Shown one piece after another: positions 34,330 through 41,644 of a stretch of 41,644 nucleotides of DNA. The position numbers and the translations under genes were made by a program. This DNA comes from Neelides folsomi (Eukaryota; Arthropoda; Collembola; Neelipleona; Neelidae). The notes below the pieces were generated by a model. That model saw only the letters and a list, made by a program, of their open reading frames with translations, did no database searches and had not been told where the DNA came from. The DNA is taken from positions 1 through 41,644 of the forward strand of contig JAQGBZ010000486.1 of the NCBI GenBank assembly GCA_034687125.1, written 5' to 3'. Numbering within the stretch: the first letter of the stretch is position 1; each line of letters begins with the position of its first letter.

Positions 34330-36538
34330 AATTATAAAAAAATTGATTTTATTAGCTGAATAAAATTCATTCAAATGAGAATTAAATTGATCATGATTTT
34401 ATCATTGTTAAATTAGTCGAGTGATTTAATCAAATAATTTAAAATCATTTCGATAACTTTTAATTACTTTTCATTTCATACTTACCATTAGGAATGGAAT
34501 TTACTTTATTTATTTATAAATCTGGTAAATGTCACGAATCTCAAGAGTTTCCAAAGTTGGTCGAAGTGAAATGATGAAAATCCTTTGATGATCCAAGCAA
34601 AGAGAAATATGCAGGAATTTGCTTTTCCTTTTTAAGGCCAAAGAATCAATAAGAACATAAAGATTTATCAAATACAAAACGCAAATGAACTTTCTCTGGC
34701 AAATTAATTCTTTTATTAAACAATCATTTTAAACTACCCAACTATTAGTATACTTTATTATACGCAATTGGTACTATAATACATTATATTGTTTATTCTC
34801 CATCTGTCTAACTCCATAAACCTTATTGACACCTTGAAGTGTAAATTCAAAGCCTGAGTTAATTCCTATCAAAGTCAAAGTTAATCTCATAAAATTCCTC
34901 AACATTAAAAAGTATTAAATTGTAAAACTTAAATCGAGTAAAACGTTGAATGTCGAAGGTTGGGGTTTGAAGGATTTGTTTCTCAAAGCATTTTACTATT
35001 TCTGCCGTTGTGAATTTTTGTTCGGCGTGAGTGTGAGGGAAATACGCATGAGATTTTTTGGTTTGATTGAGAGTGAAGAGAAAGGCTATGTGAAGGTTTT
35101 CTTATTTTCTTACCAAATCTCTTTCTCGAATCAACTCATCGAAATCCAATTTGAACTCCCCTTTAAAAACCACACAAAAAATGTTTTCTCCACAATCAAT
35201 TTAAATCTCACACTCAGATTTGTAACTTTATTTATTTATTAATATTAGTTAGTGAATATAATTTTACATTATATTACTTTATATTACTAGATTTTTAAAG
35301 ATCCTTAAAGATGACGCACATCAATATAATCCTTAAATGGTGGTCCTTGGTCAACGAATTACAATTTCTTTAAACGGTTCCTCAAATCTGAGTTAAACTG
35401 AGCTTAAATATGGCTTAAACTCCATTAATAAAAATGTTTATATAAAGTGTATTTTTGTATTTATATAAAGTGGATCATTTAGTTTTAGTAAAGGACGTCA
35501 GCAAGTGAGTGAAAATAAAATAAAGATTGTAACTTTATAATCCTCACACTTAACTTATAGATATGTATATGGTTATTGCTTATTGTAAATATGGGCTAAA
35601 GGCTAAAGCTCTTTCTGCACATGATTGATTGACCATCTTGTAAGGAAATAAAAATAAATTGAATTTGAATGTCAACTCCAGAGATTCCCATCACTAAAAT
35701 TCAAATTGATAATAATCTTCGCATTGGGAATCATGTTGTAATAACTTTTGGTTGTAAAGGTTGATTTCACTTTATGAATATTTTACGACATCAATTGGTT
35801 TTTATTATGACAATTATTTAGAGTACATATACATCATTTGGGATATTTAGCTAACGTTTACACATGGTGATAAAAATTGCTAAAGAGGGTTAAAAACTGT
35901 TAAAGGGGCTTAATAAGCATTAAAGCAATAAAAGGAAAATTCTAAAAAAAGAAATTCAATCGCTCAATCTTAATTTCTTCTGACGTCCAAAAAGAGATTT
36001 TTTATTTTAAGAAATTGAAATCCAATTAAGCTTGTAATTTAAATGATCAATCTTTTAATCTTTTCAGGTAGTGAGTTACAAAATGTTACACGACTTACAT
36101 GTCAATCCGATTTACATCAATTACATGACAAGACTTACAAGCGGAGAATTGAGGAATTGGATAAATTGAGATTCTGCATTGTAAATTTCCACATTATATT
36201 TCCATATTTAAAATTGCACATTTGCTATTATATTTGCATATTTCTAAATTTACCATTTTAATCTTCCCAAACTTCCCATATTTGAACTTCAACCCTTCAT
36301 TGCAATTTGCGAGTTTGAGCACGCGACGGATCAGAAATTGTAAACTTGAACATGAAATATTCCAGTTGGGAGATAAAGAATGTTTGAAACTGAGTTTGGG
36401 TCTCCCAGTGGTCCTTCGCTCCTAATCCTTTTCTTCATCTTCCCAATCTCCTTCCTTTGGAGGACGAAGGAGGGAAAAAGGACCAAACTTCACAGGAACC
36501 TTCCACTCACAAAACAACTCCCGAACGACCAAGTCAAA
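34330..36538. other. intergenic, with one doubtful exon-like stretch
   Basis: Mostly AT-rich. At 36068-36180 a stretch after TTTTCAG reads hydrophilic in one frame (LHDKTYKRRIEELDKLRF) and could be a 5' exon of the downstream gene or chance. The sequence is full of ACTTACA/ATTACATG words, so I do not annotate it as coding. C/T-rich sequence just upstream of 36539 may be the 5' leader of the next gene. Confidence 0.4.
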
Positions 36539-39500
36539 ATGGAAGAACCTTCGTGGTTTTGCTGCCTTAAACAACCTAAAAATATACCACAGGTGAACAT
36601 TTAATTAAACAACTACTTAATTAACTATAGCTAATTAACTTACTATATTATAGTAATAATAAAATTATAATACTACAATTGTACTGTAATTTTGTAAATA
36701 AGACGTAATAAGTAGTTAATGTAAATTATGTACATGTAGTATACTTAAAGATAAATAAAACGATTAATTAATTAAAATTCTAATATTACATTAAAGGTAG
36801 AAATTAAAATAGTGCATGATTTAAATATAATAATGTTATTTAAAAGAGTAAAGAAGTAAATGCCCCTGCCAAACCCCCAATCGTCTGCCAAGTGAAAGGA
36901 GGAGAAAACGAAGGAGAAATGAAACAAGTAATTAACCCTAATTACACTCCTTTAACAAAAACAAATATCCTTATACATAAATAGACTAGCTAAACAGTAT
37001 TTATCAATATTTCATTCTTGTTCCTTTCATTCTCATTGTATTTGTATTATTGTATTATTGAAGTTTAATTTTGATATTGGGATTTCGGATTTTTAATACT
37101 AAAATTACATGATGTATGATTTAGATTTATAGTTCACACATGTCTGTATCAATTGCAAATTACTCAAATTGTCCAAATTTGTTAATGTAGAAAGAAGAAA
37201 ATGAAGATCCCGAGAGTGAAGGGATGAGCTCAGACAGGAAAACTTTCATTATCAAAAAGATCCTTAGAATGAACAGAATGATGGGATTTCTCAAACCACA
37301 GGAAAAACCTTCAACTCAACAACTGTCAAAGACACAGCTCCAAGTGCAGGTAAAGGAAAGAAAATAGTTTAATTATTTATTTAAATAAGGAAAATTAAAT
37401 GTAATATTATATAAAAGTTTATAATATATAATAAATGGAACAAAGCGATGAAAATGAATAATTTTGTAATTTGGTTTTGATTGAAGGAGAAAGACGAAGA
37501 CGAAGAAGAAAACGCCCGAGTTTCCAAATGGGGAACTTTGGGACGAGTTCTTAGATTTTGGTCTTTGAGATCTCCGGGAAATGAAGAAAACCCAAATAGG
37601 GAAATTCCTATTGATCCAAATGAAACTTTAAAATCACAAGTAAACAATCTCAAATTTTTAATTGGCCTATAATTGAAATCCATAAGCTAATTATATTCAA
37701 TTTAAATAGTTATAATCAAAATTAATAAGTTAAACTAATCAAAATTAAATCTGACAGGTTAGTGATGGGGAATCAATGTTGGTGGTTTTCCCTGATGGCT
37801 CGGTAAACAAAATCAAAAGTTAAATAAGTGATTTAATTGAAATCAATTCATTTATTCCTAATTGTAATTACTTAAACCAATTAACAGAGAAATCCTACAC
37901 CTGAACCAACAACAGAGAATGAAACCGAAACGGAAACTTCCAGCCGACCACGTCTCACTTTTAAACGGTTGGCAAAAATCAACAAAACGCTTGGATTCCT
38001 CCACAGGGACAACAATGTAAATTTTAACTTAAATTTTTATAACTATTCATTATTTAAATTATGTAAATATTGCATTAAAATGTATTTAAATTTTATTAAA
38101 TATTCCAATTTGACTTATTCAGAGAAAAGAAACTCCAAAGGAAAAAAAGAAAATCACATTTAAAAAATTGGCAAAAACTACTAAAACATTAGGAGCTTTA
38201 GGTCTCATGAAATCCAAAGCGGAACCTGTGCCAAAAAAGGTAAGGACTTTAAATAGTTTCAAAATTAATAAAAAGATTTTTAATGTTTTGAAATTTTATC
38301 AATTATGGTTTTGTACATAAATATTTTGTTGCTTCCACGTTGTTTCAGAAGAAACGATTTACGTTCAAAGGTCTCGCCAAACTTAATCTCTTGCTTGGGG
38401 GCGGCGGATCCGTCGACGCCACCGACAATGTAAATAAAATAATAATTTGTAAGATGCTTTTTAAGGGAAAATCTCAACTTTCCTCTTTGCTTCCTCTTTG
38501 CTTCCTCAGAGCTCCCCTGTTAAAAAAAGTAGCCCAAAGAAAAAAGTTTCGTTCTTGAGACTCGCAAGACTCAACAAGGCATTTGCTGGCTTAAGGATGC
38601 GCAGACGGCAAAAAGTACTTCATTAAATAATAATATTTAACTTCATATTTACTCCAATATAATTTAATTAAGCTATGAAAAATTAACAAAATTATTACTA
38701 ATAATTTATTAGGAATTAAATTTGAATTTCATTGTACATAAGTATAAACTGATAATAATTAATGTAATAAGTATGGAAAATAATATCAAAATTAATAAAT
38801 ATGGCCAATATTTAAAATTTTGTAATTTTTATAAATTTATAGGTTCCTATATTTATGCCAGCCAAAGACATTTTTGCTCCTATTTTCCGAATGAACAAAA
38901 CTTTGATGACTTGGGCCAACAAAGCAGCCGAGAAAGAGCAGAAAAGAAAGAAAACTATTTTCTCTCGATGGAGCAAAGTTGGAAGAGCTCAAAGAACATT
39001 TTCAATGTTTTCATCTAAATCTTCCCCAAAGGTAAATTCCCAAATTCATCAAAATTAACATTTAAACAAAGTTGATTAAAGTTAAATAAAGTTAATTAAA
39101 GTTAGTTATCTAACAGTAATAGTATATTAAATTGACTTCAAATTGAAGGTCCACGACATTACAAGTGCCATGGGAAAAGAAATGACCAAAAGCACCGTTT
39201 CTGCCACCTTCATCGCCCGTAAAAGCGTGGGCCAAACAGGAAAAACTCATCCGTTGGTTGCGGCCGTTTTGGAAGCGAAAGCTCGTGAAGAAGCCGAAGC
39301 CGCCGGGATTCCTTGGGCTGAACGTAAAGAGTCAATCATTTCAGCCACAAATGTGAGCTTTGGACGGAAGGAATCTTTGGGAGTTTGGCCAAGGAAAGAA
39401 TCAAATCCGCTTTTAGCCGCAGTGCTCCAACAAGCAAGGCGGGAATCAATGGAACGAGGAATTTCAAATGTTCTTACAAGCCCAAAGCTCGAACTTCCCA

Positions 39501-41335
39501 CAACTGTCCAAGAACTCCCGGAAGAACAAAATACAGAAAGTGACAAAACAAATCCTCAAAGACGAACTTCAATATCCCGCCAACGTAAAGATAGTCTAAA
39601 TTCTGCGAATAGTATAAATTCTGCGAAGGAAAGGAAAGATAGTTTAAATTCTGCGAATAGGGAACGTAAAGACAGTCTAAATTCTGCAAATTCTGGAACC
39701 ACAGCAAAAGTTACAGAAGATCAAAATGGACAAAGAAGAAGTTCAATTACAAGGCGGGAATCTTCAGTTGGAAGGAGAAATTCAATTGTAAGGCGCGATT
39801 CTTTGACTCCGTCCATTTTGGAGAAAAACGAAGACCAAGGAGTTGAGGGGCGGGAGGAAAAGGGAAGGAGGGAAAGTTCAAATAAAGTTCACACCGTTTT
39901 ACTCCTCAATCAAATGAAAGGCGGGAGGAAAAAGAGCAGTTCAAATGAAATTTCCCCACAAGATCAACCAGACGATGTGGAAGTCGAAGAAGTTTTTGAA
40001 AGACCGCAAACACAAGAGGAATTGAACGATTCAATGAAAATTGCTCAGATTGTGGATGAAACTGGTCCTGGGTTTAATGTAAATAAAAAACGCAATATGA
40101 TACCAATATAACTTTAAAATATATTAAAATCTTTTAAATATAAACAATTAATATTTAATTTAATTTTAAATTTCTTTTTTAATTTAAGACTGTTCGTAGC
40201 GGATCAGAAAATCATAAAAGATTAATGCACAGAAAAAAAGCTTTGTTCAAAAAATGGGCCAAATTCTATCAACTTGTTTGTGCTTGGAGGATGATGGTCA
40301 ACAAATACGGAAATGTGAGAAAGCCCATTTGGAACTTATTAAAATTAAATTAACATTTAATTTACAATTAGATGATTAATCATTAATAAACAATTAATTA
40401 TTAATCTTTCAATTAGCAATAAGTTAGTTAACCATTATTCGGTTATAAATTTTAATTGTGTTTCAGGACACTTCCAATTCCATCAAGCTCCAGCTTCTCC
40501 GTGGCAAAATGCGAACAATCAACGAGTTGATGAACGAAGCCGGAGCGATCAAAGTCAAATGCCAACAAGAAATCGAAGAGATGCGTCCGAACGTAGAAGA
40601 AGCGTACAAAGAAACGGAACTTCCTTACTGCGCCCTTGACCTCATGCGATCAGTTAGATTTAATCCGCCACAAGCTGTACAACTCGTCATGGGAGCAATT
40701 TGCATCCTTAAGGTAAAAATAATTAATCATTGCTTATATCTTAATACACTTAACGTATTTACAATATTTAGTTAATAATTAATTTAATTAGGGACTCGAG
40801 CCAGAATTTACTTTGAGTGCTGGTCAAAAGATCATTAGCCATATGGACTATTGGGGAACGTCGAAGAAACTCCTTGCCTGCAACTTCCACGAAGAACTCT
40901 CTGACTTACGGAAGAGTGAAAACATCCATTATCCAAATATTCTCGAATTCCAAGAAATCATTCTCAACAACCCTGACTTCAATAGAGAGAAAATCAAAAG
41001 GGCTTTCCCACCTTGTGCAAGTAAAATCAATTAACTTTAAAGTCAGCACATTTTTAAAATGGAATAATTAATTAAATTGTCATATTTAATTGTTGTTTGA
41101 TTCTTCAGTTTTGTACGATTGGATCTTGAAGGTTGAAGCTTATGGAATTGTTGTGTGCCAAGTGAAGGAGAAGCAAGAGACAATCCAAACAGCGGAGAAC
41201 ATGATCAGAAAAGGGGAGCTCATTTTAAAGCAGTTGGAAAAAGCTCTTCGGAAAGTGGAGAAAAGAAGAAGCCAAGAACTTTTCAACCCAAAACCAATAT
41301 CAGTCAGACTCAATCAATCAAACAAATACAATTAA
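36539..41335 (+). CDS. orphan dynein-stalk-like protein with repeated basic modules
   Basis: Fifteen exons: 36539-36592, 36847-36927, 37191-37349, 37487-37639, 37758-37802, 37888-38016, 38123-38239, 38349-38429, 38510-38614, 38843-39031, 39149-40078, 40189-40314, 40467-40712, 40792-41020 and 41109-41335. They give 956 residues, all phase 0 except the last intron. Residues 1-18 include CC, a possible palmitoylation site. Residues 46-371 repeat a basic/hydrophobic module about once per exon (LTFKRLAKINKTLGFL, ITFKKLAKTTKTLGAL). Residues 372-681 are Ser/Arg-rich with RKDSLNSAN repeats and many RRxS motifs. Residues 724-950 match the dynein heavy-chain stalk and microtubule-binding domain: NPPQAVQLVMGAICILKG, DYWGTSKKLL, NNPDFNREKI, then a Trp-containing helix and a Glu/Lys coiled coil. 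No P-loop or AAA sequence is present. Proposed role: microtubule binding under kinase control. This is inference. The first two exons are the least certain. Confidence 0.8.
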
Positions 41336-41644
41336 AGTTTAATTTAATTACTAAATACGTTTATAAGGATAATGTACTCTAGGTCATGTAAATGTCATAG
41401 GTCATGTATTTACACAAGCATATGCATATGGTTTTATATTCAAAATGTACAAAAAGTTTATAATAATGAAATATTTCAGGTATACTGTACCCATTTTCAG
41501 GTATATATACCTGTTTTATACCCTTTTTCTGCCCCAAGATCTGTACCCTGACCGTCGATCCCTGAATAAGACCCAAAAGTAAAATATGATAGGGAAAATA
41601 TTTTTTATTGAAAATCCAAAACATGTGTGAATGGTCCATTTGTA
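41336..41644. other. 3' flank and window edge
   Basis: No gene is supported. A perfect 16-bp palindrome CAGGTATATATACCTG lies at 41498-41513, with repeated (G)TATACC/GTACCC words around it, loosely like the GTGCCC words at the window start. Confidence 0.45.

Noticed and set aside
34946..35242. 98-codon plus-strand frame in the intergenic region
   Set aside because: Low-complexity aromatic-rich translation typical of AT-rich non-coding DNA.
36043..36261. Possible 5' exon of the dynein-stalk-like gene
   Set aside because: Hydrophilic frame after a TTTTCAG acceptor, but composition is dominated by ACTTACA/ATTACATG repeats and no clear donor follows.
39247..39707. Minus-strand frames of 99 and 77 codons
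   Set aside because: They are antisense shadows of the large Ser/Arg-rich exon.

Overview
The window is arthropod nuclear DNA. It is AT-rich, its genes are split by short spliceosomal introns, and intergenic stretches hold degraded transposons. The gene set points to a hexapod: a heme peroxidase, an rdgC/PPEF phosphatase, two PBP/GOBP-type odorant-binding-like proteins, a seven-membrane chemoreceptor and a trypsin with LDL-receptor repeats. The receptor's C-terminal motif recalls large receptor families I associate with springtails, so Collembola is my best but unproven guess. All gene models were assembled by hand from open frames and splice sites. In every multi-exon host gene model the codon phases close exactly.

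Layout. 343-2265 (-): secreted trypsin followed by three LDLa repeats. 3261-7760: transposon graveyard holding GTGTTAA palindromes, a broken Myb/SANT-like piece, a broken intron-containing integrase and a broken hAT transposase. 8036-17803 (-): rdgC/PPEF Ca2+-regulated phosphatase in 14 exons, with an N-myristoylation-type start, an IQ motif and EF hands. 17804-20762: non-coding. 20763-22036 (-): chemoreceptor. 22257-24500: a small hairpin MITE, then a mariner-like transposase fossil split by a 1.4 kb element with long inverted repeats and an 11-bp target duplication. 25038-25802 and 26590-27669 (+): two OBP-like genes in tandem. 27844-31031 (-): heme peroxidase. 33035-34329 (+): lambda-crystallin/L-gulonate 3-dehydrogenase. 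36539-41335 (+): a 956-residue protein with no familiar overall architecture.

The most unusual item is that last gene. Its N-terminal half repeats a basic, hydrophobic module roughly once per exon. A Ser/Arg-rich middle follows, dense in basophilic kinase motifs. The C-terminus is a clear relative of the dynein heavy-chain stalk and microtubule-binding domain, yet no AAA motor is present. It may be a free-standing microtubule-binding protein derived from a dynein stalk.

No operon-like logic links the genes. The two OBP-like genes are probably tandem duplicates, and together with the chemoreceptor they make a loose chemosensory neighbourhood. OBP2 and the peroxidase converge with only 174 bp between their stop codons.
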